Positions 44,057-53,376 of a DNA stretch of 64,000 nt are shown in pieces; the stretch's first letter is position 1, and each line of letters opens with the position of its first letter. The DNA is from Ramlibacter algicola (lineage in GTDB: Bacteria > Pseudomonadota > Gammaproteobacteria > Burkholderiales > Burkholderiaceae_C). A program made the translations under genes and the position numbers. The stretch spans positions 1,488,001 through 1,552,000 of the forward strand of contig NZ_JAEDAO010000001.1 in assembly GCF_016641735.1 (NCBI RefSeq). The letters run 5' to 3'. Below the pieces are notes generated by a model. The model was not told where the DNA came from. It saw only the letters and a program-made list of their open reading frames with translations, and did not search any database.

Positions 44057-45390
44057 GCGCCGCAGTGCTGGATGGCGGCCAGGACCCGATCCTGGCGCCG
44101 CAATTCGACGAAGCGCGCCGGCTGGCCCGGCGCGGCTCGCTGGTCCTGGCGCTGGGCCTGTTGCCGCTGCTCGGCTGGTTGGCGTTCGCGCCGCTGTCTT
44201 CGGCGGTCATCGCACAGGCGCACGTGAAGGTCGACCTGGACCGGCGCAGCGTGCAGCACGCCGAGGGCGGGATCGTGCGGGAAGTGAAGGTCCGGGACGG
44301 ACAGCGGGTGAAGCAGGGCGAACCGCTGCTGGTGCTGGGCGACGTGGGCGTGGATGCCGACGTCAACCGCCTCGGCTTGCGGCAGTTCACCGAGCAGGCC
44401 GGCATCGCGCGGCTGGAAGCGGAGCAAGCCGGCGCCGGGACGCCGGTGTTTCCTGCCGACCTTGTCCAGGCAGGCACGACCGATTCGCGCGTGGCAGAGC
44501 AGATCGTCAAGGAACGCGCGCTTTTCAACGCGCGGCGGGACGCCCTGCGCGGCCAGACCGCCCTGCTGCGCAGCCAGGGCGACAAGATCTCGCGGGAGAT
44601 CGCCTCGCTCAAGGCGCAGATCGAGCAGGCCAGGTCGTCCATGGGCCACCAGCGTGCGGAACTGGAGCGCAATCGCCAGTTGCTCAAGGACGGCTTCATC
44701 TCCGGTGCCCGGATTTCGCAGCTGGAAGCCACTGTCGCTGACTACGGGGTGAAGCTCGAGGAGCGCCATTCCGAGTTGGCGCGGGCCGAGCAGCGCATGG
44801 TGGACGTCGAGCTGCGGCTGAAGGGGCTGGAAAGCGATTACCGCCAGCAGGCGAGCGACCAACTGAAAGTCGCGGCCGTGCGGCTGTCCGAAATCCAGCA
44901 GGAACTGCGCAAGTCGACCGACGCGTCCAGGCGCCAGGTGATCGTGGCTCCGGTGGCGGGCGAGGTGATGAACCTGCGTTACCCGAGTCCCGGCAGCGTC
45001 ATCAGCCCGCGCGAGCCCGTCGCGGACATCGTGCCAGCCGATCCGCGCCTCGTCGTGGAAGCGCAGATCCGCCCCGAGGACATCAACCGTGTGCGCCACG
45101 GTCAGGTGGCCCGGATGCGGCTGACCGCGTTCAACACGTTGACGACGCCCATGGTGGAGGGCAAGGTCTTCTACGTCTCCGCCGACCGCAATGTCGACCG
45201 CACCACCCAGCAGCCTTACTACGTGGTCCTGGTCGAAGCGGATCCTGCTTCGCTGCAGGAGGCCGGGCGACTGACCTTGCAGGCGGGCATGCCGGCCGAG
45301 GTGTTCATCCGGGGCGAGGACCGAACCCCGCTGCAGTACCTGCTGGAGCCCGTGACCCTCCTACTCAGTCGCGCGGGACGCGAACGGTGA
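44053..45390 (+). CDS. type I secretion membrane fusion protein (HlyD family)
   Basis: A 445-residue periplasmic adaptor: short cytoplasmic tail, one membrane helix (about 30-52), a split lipoyl/beta-barrel domain (QHAEGGIVREVKVRDGQRVKQGEPLLVL and VIVAPVAGEVMNLRYPSPGSVI), and a long helical hairpin (about 110-300). It bridges the ABC exporter to an outer-membrane channel. ATG 44053 overlaps the exporter stop (ATGA) and has a GGGGAGGGGAG ribosome binding site just upstream. It ends 49 bp from the convergent efflux gene. Confidence 0.92.
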   Translation: MSAAVLDGGQDPILAPQFDEARRLARRGSLVLALGLLPLLGWLAFAPLSSAVIAQAHVKVDLDRRSVQHAEGGIVREVKVRDGQRVKQGEPLLVLGDVGVDADVNRLGLRQFTEQAGIARLEAEQAGAGTPVFPADLVQAGTTDSRVAEQIVKERALFNARRDALRGQTALLRSQGDKISREIASLKAQIEQARSSMGHQRAELERNRQLLKDGFISGARISQLEATVADYGVKLEERHSELARAEQRMVDVELRLKGLESDYRQQASDQLKVAAVRLSEIQQELRKSTDASRRQVIVAPVAGEVMNLRYPSPGSVISPREPVADIVPADPRLVVEAQIRPEDINRVRHGQVARMRLTAFNTLTTPMVEGKVFYVSADRNVDRTTQQPYYVVLVEADPASLQEAGRLTLQAGMPAEVFIRGEDRTPLQYLLEPVTLLLSRAGRER

Positions 45391-45439
45391 TGCACCAGGT
45401 CGGCCCTTGCGGGTGTGCCTGGCCTGCAGAGCCGATGTC

Positions 45440-46975
45440 TCAGTGCGGCACGTCGGATGGACCGCCATCGGCCGTCCTGCGCGCGCGCCGGATCAGCAGC
45501 AGCAGCGGGATCGTCAGCAGCGTGATGGCCATCATGATCCAGAAGTCGTTGACGTAGGCGACCAGCGCGGCCTGTTTCGTCACGAGGCCGTTGAGCATTG
45601 CCAGGCCGGTCGGCGTGGCGGGGTCGAGGGCCGGCGGCAGGTTGACGAGCCCCTGGTTGCCCGGCGCGACCAGCGCCGCGAGTTGCGCGTGCGCCTGCGC
45701 TTCGCCGCGCGACAGCAGCGCCTGCACGATCGAGATGCCGACCGCGCCGCCGATGTTGCGCACCAGGCTGTAGATGGGCGTGCCCTCGTTGCGCAGGCGC
45801 GGGGCCAGGGTCGCGAACGCTGCGGTCGACAAGGGCACGAACGTGAAGCCGATGCCCAGGCCCTGGATGAAGCCCGAGACGACGATCAGGTGGCTGTCCA
45901 TCTCCAGCGTGATGTGCGTCATCTGCCAGAGCGCGAACGCGGTGAGCGCGAAGCCCGTGGCCATGATCAGACGCAGGTCCACGCGCTGCACCAGCCGGCC
46001 GACGGCGATCATCGCCAGCATGGTGCCGATGCCGCGAGGCGCGGTGACGATGCCGGTGTAGACCACCGGGTACCCCATCAGCCCTTGCAGGAACATCGGC
46101 AGCAGCGCCATCGTGCCGTACAGCACCATGCCGACGATAAAGCCGAAGGCGGAGCCGGTGACGAAGTTGCGGTCCCTGAGCAGGTCGCGATCGAGGAACG
46201 ACGGGCCTTGCACCGTGGCGGTGTGCACGGCGAAGAACGCGAAGGCGACGATCGCCGCGGCCGCCTCCAGCCGGATCTCCCACGAATCGAACCAGTCCAG
46301 CAGCTCGCCGCGGTCCAGGAACATCTGCAGCATGCCGATGGCCAGGCTCAGCGTGACGAGCCCGAACAGGTCGAGCGGCGAAGTGCGTGGCTTGTTCTCC
46401 GGCAGGAAGCGCACGATGCCCCAAAGGGCGAACGCGCCCACCGGCACGTTGATGAAGAACACCCAGCGCCAGTCGAAGTTCTCGGTCAGCCAGCCGCCCA
46501 GCATCGGGCCGAGGATGGGGCCGACCATGATGCCGGCGCCCCAGATGGCCATCGCCTGGCCGACCTTCTCGCGCGGGTTGATGTCCAGCAGCACGGCCTG
46601 CGACAGCGGCACCAGGGCGGCACCGAACACGCCCTGCAGCAACCGCGCCGCGACGATGCCGCCCAGCGACGTCGCCAGCCCGCACAGCGCGGACGCGGCC
46701 GTGAAGCCGATGACGGACACGATGAACACCTTGCGCCGGCCCCACAGCGAGCACAGCCAGCCGGTCAGCGGCAGCGTGATCGCCGAGGCCACGATGTAGG
46801 ACGTCAGCACCCAGGTGATCTGGTCCTGCGACGCCTGCAGGCTGCCCTGCATGTGCGGGAGCGCGACGTTGGCGATCGTGGTGTCGAGCGCCTGCATGAC
46901 CGTCGCCAGCATGATCGACACGGTGATCATGCCGCGGTGGGCCTGCGCGGCGGCGGGGGTGGGCACCGGGCTCAC
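45440..46975 (-). CDS. MFS multidrug efflux pump, EmrB/QacA (DHA2) family
   Basis: A 511-residue 14-helix drug:H+ antiporter of the DHA2 family. Recognisable motifs: LATVMQALDTTIANVALPHMQG (helix 1, motif D1), the motif A region LCSLWGRRKVF and motif C GWVLGPMLGG-like GPILGPMLGGWL. It starts with GTG at 46975, overlapping the MarR stop codon as GTGA, so it is translated with the regulator. No EmrA-like membrane fusion partner is adjacent. It is probably induced when a drug releases the MarR repressor. The natural substrate is unknown. Confidence 0.9.
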   Translation of the reverse strand: MSPVPTPAAAQAHRGMITVSIMLATVMQALDTTIANVALPHMQGSLQASQDQITWVLTSYIVASAITLPLTGWLCSLWGRRKVFIVSVIGFTAASALCGLATSLGGIVAARLLQGVFGAALVPLSQAVLLDINPREKVGQAMAIWGAGIMVGPILGPMLGGWLTENFDWRWVFFINVPVGAFALWGIVRFLPENKPRTSPLDLFGLVTLSLAIGMLQMFLDRGELLDWFDSWEIRLEAAAAIVAFAFFAVHTATVQGPSFLDRDLLRDRNFVTGSAFGFIVGMVLYGTMALLPMFLQGLMGYPVVYTGIVTAPRGIGTMLAMIAVGRLVQRVDLRLIMATGFALTAFALWQMTHITLEMDSHLIVVSGFIQGLGIGFTFVPLSTAAFATLAPRLRNEGTPIYSLVRNIGGAVGISIVQALLSRGEAQAHAQLAALVAPGNQGLVNLPPALDPATPTGLAMLNGLVTKQAALVAYVNDFWIMMAITLLTIPLLLLIRRARRTADGGPSDVPH

Positions 46976-47433
46976 GACGTGGACTCCTTCGTCTCGGCCT
47001 CCAGCAGCCCTTCACGCGCACGCGCCAGCAGCGCGAGCAACTGCTTGCGCTCGGCGGCGCTGAACCCGCGCAGCACGCCGGCCGTCAGCTCGTCACCGAT
47101 CTGCACGGCATGCGCCAGCGCATCGCGCGCCTTCGGAAGGATGTGCAACTGGTTGACGCGGCGATCGCTCGCGTGCGGACGGCGCTCCACCCAGCCGGCG
47201 AGGGCCAGGCGGTCGCACATGGTGGCCACGGCCATCGGCGTGATGCCCAGCGATTGCGCCAATTCGGCCTGCGATGGCGGCTCGTCGCCGTGGTTCGCCA
47301 GCTTCCACAGCAGCCGCACCTGGGCCTGCGACAGGCCGAGCTCCTCGCGCGCGCGGCGGTCGAACTGCTGGCCATAGAGGGTGGCGGTCTCCCGCACGAG
47401 GAAGCCGAAGCGGGCGGACAGGTCGGTTTTCAT
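46972..47433 (-). CDS. MarR-family repressor of the efflux operon
   Basis: A 153-residue winged-helix regulator. The HTH region is QAELAQSLGITPMAVATMCDRLALAGWVERR followed by the wing SDRRVNQLHILPKARDAL. It is the first gene of a two-gene operon with the MFS pump (4-bp overlap), a standard arrangement for autoregulated drug-responsive repressors. An AT-rich palindromic tract starts 9 bp upstream of the ATG and is the probable operator. Confidence 0.92.
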   Translation of the reverse strand: MKTDLSARFGFLVRETATLYGQQFDRRAREELGLSQAQVRLLWKLANHGDEPPSQAELAQSLGITPMAVATMCDRLALAGWVERRPHASDRRVNQLHILPKARDALAHAVQIGDELTAGVLRGFSAAERKQLLALLARAREGLLEAETKESTS

Positions 47434-47441
47434 CAGCCGCT

Positions 47442-47465
47442 AGATCATATACATGTGTACGATAT
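47442..47465 (-). promoter_or_regulatory. marR promoter/operator
   Basis: GATCATATACATGTGTACG is strikingly AT-rich for this genome and is an imperfect palindrome around ACATGT, as typical of MarR operators. Read on the - strand it contains a TATGAT -10 hexamer (47449 to 47444), which would place the transcript start only a few bases before the marR ATG at 47433, so the mRNA may be nearly leaderless. Confidence 0.5.
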
Positions 47466-47515
47466 GGCGCCGGCGAAGGCTCCGATGCCCGGCTTGGGCG
47501 GATCGATGGGGGGTG

Positions 47516-47794
47516 TCAGCGCAGCGCTGACAGCTGCGAGTCGAGCATTGCCCAGTCGCTGCGGAGCGCGGCGCGGCGCGCGAGCTTGCGCTCGCTGCGG
47601 GCCAGGATGCCCTGCATGGCTGCGGTCTCGTCGCCGAACGGCCCGGCGACGATCTTGCGCAGCGGCTTGTCGTCGTCCCAGACGCCGCGCGGGCAGGTGG
47701 CGTACAGGCGCGCGTAGCCGAAGTGGCCGTCGCCGGTCTCGACCGTGTAGCAGGCGAGGTAGTAACCGAAGACGGGGCCGGCGATCTGTTCCAC
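47516..47794 (-). CDS. small hypothetical protein (GTG start)
   Basis: A 92-residue protein, not recognised. The coding quality of the segment from GPVFGYYLACYTVETGDGHFGYARLY to the end is good. The frame upstream of 47794 runs through the neighbouring gene, so the likeliest start is GTG 47794 (VEQIAGPVF); no ATG is available. The sequence, with aromatic-rich beta strands and the segment DDDKPLRKIVAGPFGDETAAMQGILARSERK, suggests a small alpha/beta domain. It follows the coiled-coil gene on the same strand by 59 bp and could be co-transcribed with it. Confidence 0.5.
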   Translation of the reverse strand: MEQIAGPVFGYYLACYTVETGDGHFGYARLYATCPRGVWDDDKPLRKIVAGPFGDETAAMQGILARSERKLARRAALRSDWAMLDSQLSALR

Positions 47795-47853
47795 GCTGCG
47801 CAGCTTAGGGAGGTCGGCGCCCCGTGCCGCTCCCCCAAACAGGTGATTGCGGC

Positions 47854-48720
47854 TCAGGCGGCCCGCAACTGCTCGCAGGTGGTCGCCAGGCAGCGCTGCA
47901 GGGCCCGCTCTTCCTGGCGCAGCTTGTCGCAGCCCGCGATGCACCGCTGCAAGTCCGCGCGCAATTGCGCGTCCTGCTGCTGCGCGGGCTCGATGTCGAC
48001 CGACCAGTTGCTGTCCTGTGCGTTGTCCAGCAGCTTGAGCACGGCCTGCTCCCAGGCGGCGTGGCGCGGCGTGAGGATCTCGTCGATCTCCTGCACCAGC
48101 GCGCGGCGCAGCGCGAGCACCTGCTCGGCGAGCACGCAAGCTTCCTCGACCGCGCGGCCGGCCGCACGCATGCGCCGCATGCGCGTGCCCAGCGTGTCGG
48201 CGGTGTGCGCCAGGCCGCGCAACTTCTCCATGCCGGCGGGGTCGCCCTCGGCGGGGCGGCGCTGGCGCAGGTCGGCCCACAGGTCCGCCAGCCAGCCTTC
48301 GCCGTGCTGGAGCACGTCGTGCAGCCGCTGCTGCTCCATGCGCAATTCGACGATCGCGCGGCGCACGCCGGGGTCGTGGTTCTGCAACCAGGTCGCGAGT
48401 TCCAGGCCGAGCAGGGTGGACTTCCTGGCGGCGCGCGCGGCGGTGGACCAGCCCTTCTGGAAGGCCGCGACGTCGCTGCTCTCGCGTTCCACGACGACGC
48501 CGTAATCGAGGTCACGCACCGAGGTCTCGAGCGAGCGCAGGCCGTCGGCGAGCTGGTTGGCGTGGCGGTCGTAGGCGCGGGCGCCGAGGTCGACCGCGAC
48601 CTTCAGCAGGCACTCGGTGTGCGGCGCCGCCATCTTCTGCAGCAGCTGCTCGATCCATGAGGCCAGCACGCCCGCGGGTTGCCGCTGGTTCGGATCGTAG
48701 GCCTGGCGGTCGGTGGACAT
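47854..48720 (-). CDS. hypothetical helical protein
   Basis: A 288-residue protein of unknown function. It is almost all predicted helix, rich in Arg, Glu, Leu and Ala, with several heptad-like stretches (about 85-160 and 180-280), and lacks a signal peptide or membrane segment, so a cytoplasmic coiled-coil protein is likely. Six cysteines are scattered without a clear metal motif. It starts at ATG 48720 and is separated from the indolepyruvate oxidoreductase stop by 137 bp that contain no gene. Confidence 0.6.
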   Translation of the reverse strand: MSTDRQAYDPNQRQPAGVLASWIEQLLQKMAAPHTECLLKVAVDLGARAYDRHANQLADGLRSLETSVRDLDYGVVVERESSDVAAFQKGWSTAARAARKSTLLGLELATWLQNHDPGVRRAIVELRMEQQRLHDVLQHGEGWLADLWADLRQRRPAEGDPAGMEKLRGLAHTADTLGTRMRRMRAAGRAVEEACVLAEQVLALRRALVQEIDEILTPRHAAWEQAVLKLLDNAQDSNWSVDIEPAQQQDAQLRADLQRCIAGCDKLRQEERALQRCLATTCEQLRAA

Positions 48721-48857
48721 CTAGGGTGCAGGGGGACGCGCCGCAAAGGTGGCACGTCATGTCTCGCTGCGCCCTGACTGTAACAGGATGTTGTCGAATG
48801 CCTCGGCAGAAAACCGAGTGCGGCACGGCCGCGTCGGCGGGCCGCCACATGCAGCCG

Positions 48858-51800
48858 TCAGGCCGCGGCGCTGACTCGGATGCCGCGCAGTTGGCCGGCC
48901 TGCGGCGGGCCGGGAGGCCGCGGGTACTGCGCGGGATCGAACCGGTGCAGCAGTTCCGCTTCGCGGGCACGGGCGAGCGCGACGTTGGCGAGCTTGACGT
49001 GGCCGAAGCCGCGCATCGACAGCGGCACGGCGGCGATCTCCGTCGCGATCGGCAGCCGGTCCGCGGCGAGCGCGGGCAGCAGCGACTCGATGCGGCGCCG
49101 GTACTCGCGCACCAGCGAGCGCTCCAGCCGCCGTTCCTCGGTGTAGCCGAACACGTCGAGCACCGAGCCGCGCAACCTCTTGCCGTGCGCGAGCACGCGC
49201 AGCATCGGCAGCAGCCAGCCGCCCAGGCGCATCTTGCGCGGTGGTTGCCCGTCCTTGCCGCGGGAGAGCAGTGGCGGCGCCATGTAGAACTCCAGCTGCG
49301 CATCGCCTTCGAACTGCTGTTCCAGCGTGCGCAGGAACTCGCCGTCGGTGTACAGGCGCGCGACCTCGTACTCGTCCTTGTAGGCCATCAGCTTGAGCAG
49401 GGAGCGCGCAACGGCGCGCGTGAACGGCAGCGACGGATCGGCGGCCATCGACGCTTCGCGGGTGCGCACCCGGGCGACGAAGTCGGCGTAGCGGCGCGCA
49501 TAGGCCGCGTCCTGGTAGCCGGTGAGGTGCTGCACGCCGCGCACCACGATGGCCTCGAGCGTGTCGGCCGCGGGGGCGTCGTGCGGGGCTTGCGGGCCTT
49601 GCAGCAGTTGCGCGATCGCCTGCGGATCCGCCGCCGCGAGCCGGCCCAGCGAGAACGCGAGCTTGTTGCTGTCGACAGCGACGCCATTGAGCTCGATCGC
49701 CCGCTGCAAGGCCGCGGCGCCGACGGGCACCAGCCCGCGCTGCCAGGCAAAGCCGAGCGCCAGGATGTTGGACACGATCGAGTCGCCGACGAAGGCCTCG
49801 GCGAGCTCCTGCGCGTCGAGCGTCTCGACGCGATCGGCGCCGGCGGCGAAGCGCAGTTTCTCCAGCAGCTGCGGCACCTTCAGGCTCGCGTCCGGATTGC
49901 GCAGGCTCTCGGCCACCGGCACTTCGTGCGTGTTGGCGAGGATGCGCGTGCGGCCGTGGCGCACCGTCGCCAGGGCGTCGGGCGACGCGCCGACGACGAG
50001 GTCGCAGGCGAGGATCGCGTCGGCTTGCTGGGTGTCGATGCGCACCTGGTTCAGGCGCGAGGGCACGTCGGCCAGCCGCACGAACGACAGCACCGAGCCG
50101 CCCTTCTGCGCGAAGCCCATGAAGTCCAGCACGCTGGCGCTCTTGCCTTCGAGGTGCGCCGCCATCGTGATCAGCGCGCCGACCGTGACGACGCCGGTGC
50201 CACCGACGCCGGTGACGAGCAGGTCGTAGGGCGCGGTCCAGGTGTGCGGAGCGGGGGTGGGGAGGCCATCAACTCGGCGCTGGAAGTCCAAAGCCTTGTT
50301 CGTGAGCGCTCCGACGCCTTTCCGGACTGTCGCGCCCGTCACCCCCACGAAGCTCGGGCAGAACCCTTTCGCGCAGGAGTAGTCCTTGTTGCAGCTGCTC
50401 TGGTCGATCTTGCGCTTGCGGCCGAGCGGCGTTTCCAGCGGCAGCACGGCGACGCAGTTGCTCTGCACGCTGCAGTCACCGCAGCCTTCGCACACGCGGT
50501 CGTTGATGAACAGGCGGCGCGCGGGATCGACCAGCTGCCCCTTCTTGCGGCGGCGGCGCTTCTCGGCGGCGCAGGTCTGTTCGTAGATCAGGACCGTGAC
50601 GCCCGGCATCTCGCGCAGGCGGCGTTGCACGGCGTCGAGCTGGTCGCGGTCGTGGAACTCGGTGCCGGCAGGGAAGCGGTCCTTCACGCCGTCGTACTTG
50701 GCGATGTCGTCGGACAGCACGACGACCTGCTTCACGCCTTCGGCCTCGACCTGGCGCGCGATGCCATCGACGCTGATGATCCCGTCGACCGGCTGCCCGC
50801 CGGTCATCGCGACCGCGTCGTTGAACAGGATCTTGTAGGTGATCGTGCTGCGCGCCGCGACGGCCTGCCGGATGGCGAGGTAGCCCGAGTGGTAGTAGGT
50901 GCCGTCGCCCAGGTTCTGGAACACGTGCGGCACCTTGGTGAACATCGCGTGCGACACCCAGTCCACGCCTTCGCCGCCCATCTGGATCAGGCCTTCGGTG
51001 TCGCGGTCCATCCAGCTGGCCATGAAGTGGCAGCCGATGCCCGCCTGCGCATGCGAGCCCTCCGGCACCCTGGTGCTGGTGTTGTGCGGGCAGCCGGCGC
51101 AGAAGTACGGCTGGCGCTTGACGCTGTCGCTGGCGTTGGACAGCAGCTCGGGCAGCGTGAAGTCGCGCACCAGGTGGCGCCGGTCCAGGTCGGCGAAGTG
51201 CCGCACCAGCCAGTTCGCCACCAGCTCGATCAGGCGCGAAGGACGCAGCTCGCCGATCGCGGGCACCAGCGCGCGCCCCTGCTCGTCCTGCTTGCCGACG
51301 ATCACCGGCCGTTGCGCCTCGTTGTAGAACATCGAGCGCAGCTGGTCCTCGACGACCGGCCCCTTCTCCTCGATCACCAGCACCTCGCGCAACCCGCGCG
51401 CGAATTCACGCATGCGGGTGGGCTCGATCGGGTAGGTCAGGCCCAGCTTGTAGATGCGCACGCCGTGCTGCGCGAGCGTCTCCGGCGAGATGTCCAGCCG
51501 GCGCAGCACTTCCATGAAGTCGTAGTGCGCCTTGCCGGCGGTGACGATGCCCACCGTCGCGTGGTCGCTGGACACCACGTGCCGGTCGACGCTGTTGATA
51601 CGGGCGAAAGCGCGCACCGCGTCCAGCTTGGCATGCAGGCGCTGCTCGATCACCAGGGACGGCAGGTCCGGCCAGCGGTAGTGCAAGCCGCCAGCGGGAG
51701 GTGCGTAGCCGGTGAGTTCGCGCACGGTGTCGCCGCCCTGCCAAGCGGCCACGCGGGCGTTCACCAGGTCCAGGTCGACGGTCGAAGCGCTTTCGACCAC

Positions 51801-52427
51801 TTCGCTGAGCGCCGTGAAGCCGACCCAGTTGCCCGAGAAGCGCGAGAGCTGCCAGCCGTACAGGCCGAATTCCAGGTACTCGGCGACGCTGCCCGGCGAC
51901 ACGATGGGCGCATGCCAGGACTGGAAGGCCTGGTCGCTCTGGTGCGGCATCGACGAGGACACGCAGCCGTGGTCGTCACCCGCCACCATCAGCACGCCGC
52001 CATGGGGCGACGCGCCATACGCGTTGCCGTGCTTGAGGGCGTCACCGGCGCGATCGACGCCGGGCCCCTTGCCGTACCACATGGCGAACACGCCGTCGCA
52101 GGTGCGCTCCGGATCGGCCTCGACCCGCTGCGTGCCCAGCACCGCAGTCGCGCCCAGCTCCTCGTTGATCGCCGGCAGGAAGCGGATGCCCGCTTCGTCG
52201 AACTTCTTGCCGGCCTTCCACACGGCCTGGTCGACCATGCCGAGCGGCGAGCCGCGGTAGCCGCTGATGAAGCCCTGCGTGTCCAGCCCCGCGGCCGCGT
52301 CGCGCTGGCGCTGCATGAGCAGCAGCCGCACGAGGGCCTGGGTGCCGGTCAGGAAGATGGCGCCGCTGCCGGCCCAGAGGCTGTCGCCGAGCTGGTAATC
52401 GGGGCGCGCGAGGGTGGTCGTCTCCAT
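48858..52427 (-). CDS. indolepyruvate ferredoxin oxidoreductase (fused IorA-IorB)
   Basis: A 1189-residue fusion enzyme that oxidatively decarboxylates aryl pyruvates to aryl-acetyl-CoA using ferredoxin. N-terminal pyrimidine-binding domain (ISGYRGSPLGMVDQAV), thiamine diphosphate-binding domain (HCGCPHN-like CAGCPHNTSTRVPEG and MGGEGVDWVSHAMF), iron-sulfur cysteines (INDRVCEGCGDCSVQSNC and CNKDYSCAKGFCPSF), and a C-terminal gamma domain (TGVGGTGVVTVGALI). Fused versions are common in Burkholderiales. A divergent Lrp/AsnC gene 101 bp away is its probable regulator. Products such as phenylacetyl-CoA would feed the paa genes 5 kb downstream. Confidence 0.93.
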   Translation of the reverse strand: METTTLARPDYQLGDSLWAGSGAIFLTGTQALVRLLLMQRQRDAAAGLDTQGFISGYRGSPLGMVDQAVWKAGKKFDEAGIRFLPAINEELGATAVLGTQRVEADPERTCDGVFAMWYGKGPGVDRAGDALKHGNAYGASPHGGVLMVAGDDHGCVSSSMPHQSDQAFQSWHAPIVSPGSVAEYLEFGLYGWQLSRFSGNWVGFTALSEVVESASTVDLDLVNARVAAWQGGDTVRELTGYAPPAGGLHYRWPDLPSLVIEQRLHAKLDAVRAFARINSVDRHVVSSDHATVGIVTAGKAHYDFMEVLRRLDISPETLAQHGVRIYKLGLTYPIEPTRMREFARGLREVLVIEEKGPVVEDQLRSMFYNEAQRPVIVGKQDEQGRALVPAIGELRPSRLIELVANWLVRHFADLDRRHLVRDFTLPELLSNASDSVKRQPYFCAGCPHNTSTRVPEGSHAQAGIGCHFMASWMDRDTEGLIQMGGEGVDWVSHAMFTKVPHVFQNLGDGTYYHSGYLAIRQAVAARSTITYKILFNDAVAMTGGQPVDGIISVDGIARQVEAEGVKQVVVLSDDIAKYDGVKDRFPAGTEFHDRDQLDAVQRRLREMPGVTVLIYEQTCAAEKRRRRKKGQLVDPARRLFINDRVCEGCGDCSVQSNCVAVLPLETPLGRKRKIDQSSCNKDYSCAKGFCPSFVGVTGATVRKGVGALTNKALDFQRRVDGLPTPAPHTWTAPYDLLVTGVGGTGVVTVGALITMAAHLEGKSASVLDFMGFAQKGGSVLSFVRLADVPSRLNQVRIDTQQADAILACDLVVGASPDALATVRHGRTRILANTHEVPVAESLRNPDASLKVPQLLEKLRFAAGADRVETLDAQELAEAFVGDSIVSNILALGFAWQRGLVPVGAAALQRAIELNGVAVDSNKLAFSLGRLAAADPQAIAQLLQGPQAPHDAPAADTLEAIVVRGVQHLTGYQDAAYARRYADFVARVRTREASMAADPSLPFTRAVARSLLKLMAYKDEYEVARLYTDGEFLRTLEQQFEGDAQLEFYMAPPLLSRGKDGQPPRKMRLGGWLLPMLRVLAHGKRLRGSVLDVFGYTEERRLERSLVREYRRRIESLLPALAADRLPIATEIAAVPLSMRGFGHVKLANVALARAREAELLHRFDPAQYPRPPGPPQAGQLRGIRVSAAA

Positions 52428-52528
52428 GGGAATGAAGTGTCTGCGCGGCGCGGAAAAAATTGGTTCTCGGTTCCTGCCCCACTCGACATGCGGGAGAATG
52501 GAATTCTTCCAAATGCTGGATCCGAAGA

Positions 52529-53044
52529 ATGAACGACCTCGACCGCCACGACGTGCTGCTGCTCGCCGAACTGCAGCGCGACTCGCGCCAGACGGTGCAG
52601 CAGCTGGCGGCCGCCGTCGGCCTGTCCAGCACGCCGTGCTGGAAGCGGGTGAAGGAGCTGGAAGCCGCCGGGATCATCCAGGGCTACACGGCGCTGGTCG
52701 ACCGCGAGCGGGTCGGCCTGTCGCTGTGCGTGCTCGCCGAGGTCAACCTCACGCGGCACAACGAGGACGACGTGCGCCGCTTCGAGCAGGCCGTCGCCGC
52801 GGAGCCGGCCATCGTCAGCTGCTATGCCACCACGGGCCAGGCCGACTACGTGATCAAGGTGCTGGTGCCGGACATCAAGCGCTACGAATCCTTCCTGCAC
52901 GACACCATGTTCAAGCTGCCGGGCGTGACGCACGTGCGCTCGAGCGTGGTGCTGAAGGAGGTGAAGTCCGAGTCGCGGCTGCCGCTGGCGGTGCCGCGCG
53001 GGAAGCAGCCGGCGCGGCGCGCGCGCCGGCCTGCGGGCGACTAG
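52529..53044 (+). CDS. Lrp/AsnC-family regulator
   Basis: A 171-residue regulator. The N-terminal HTH is RQTVQQLAAAVGLSSTPCWKRVKELEAAGII and the C-terminal RAM domain, which binds amino acids, covers about 65-150. A basic Arg/Pro/Ala tail (about 155-171) is unusual but common in high-GC genomes. Divergent from the indolepyruvate oxidoreductase gene, so probably an amino-acid-responsive control of aryl pyruvate breakdown. The ATG at 52529 (MNDLDRHDVLLL) fits the family; an in-frame start at 52460 does not. Its stop overlaps the convergent gene by 4 bp. Confidence 0.92.
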   Translation: MNDLDRHDVLLLAELQRDSRQTVQQLAAAVGLSSTPCWKRVKELEAAGIIQGYTALVDRERVGLSLCVLAEVNLTRHNEDDVRRFEQAVAAEPAIVSCYATTGQADYVIKVLVPDIKRYESFLHDTMFKLPGVTHVRSSVVLKEVKSESRLPLAVPRGKQPARRARRPAGD

Positions 53045-53376
53045 CGGGCGCGGCGAATGCCGCACTCCGCCGATGCCGACGGGTCCAGCACTTCGGGGCC
53101 GCACGCGAGGAACGCTTCGGCCTTGAGGCCGCCCGTGGCAGTGCGGTAGGGCGCGAAGCAGGCCTGGCTCTTCGCGTACTCGGCGCGCCACGCGCGGCAG
53201 TCTTCCTCGCTGCCGCGCCGGGGCAGCGTCGGGTCGTTCTCGTCGGCGAAGACCAGGGGTGGCGTCGACGCCGCCGCGGACGCCGGCCGCTTGGGTTGGC
53301 CGGCCGCCTGGGCCGCCGCGCCGACCGCGAACGCGAGGGCCGCGGCCCCGATCACGAAAGCTCGCAGGTCCTTCAT
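53041..53376 (-). CDS. small exported hypothetical protein
   Basis: A 111-residue protein with a Sec signal peptide (MKDLRAFVIGAAALAFAVGAAAQA). The mature part has four cysteines (in EEDCRAWRAEY, SQACFAPY, FLACGPE and AECGIRR), suggesting two disulfides in the periplasm. Function unknown. Its ATG overlaps the stop of the upstream SGNH-like gene (ATGA), so they form an operon, and its own stop overlaps the convergent Lrp stop. Confidence 0.7.
   Translation of the reverse strand: MKDLRAFVIGAAALAFAVGAAAQAAGQPKRPASAAASTPPLVFADENDPTLPRRGSEEDCRAWRAEYAKSQACFAPYRTATGGLKAEAFLACGPEVLDPSASAECGIRRAR

Noticed and set aside
48657..52532. A 1291-codon open frame on the + strand opposite the indolepyruvate oxidoreductase
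   Set aside because: High-GC shadow frame: composition is Arg/Ala/His/Val-rich without family motifs, while the opposite strand encodes a complete known enzyme.
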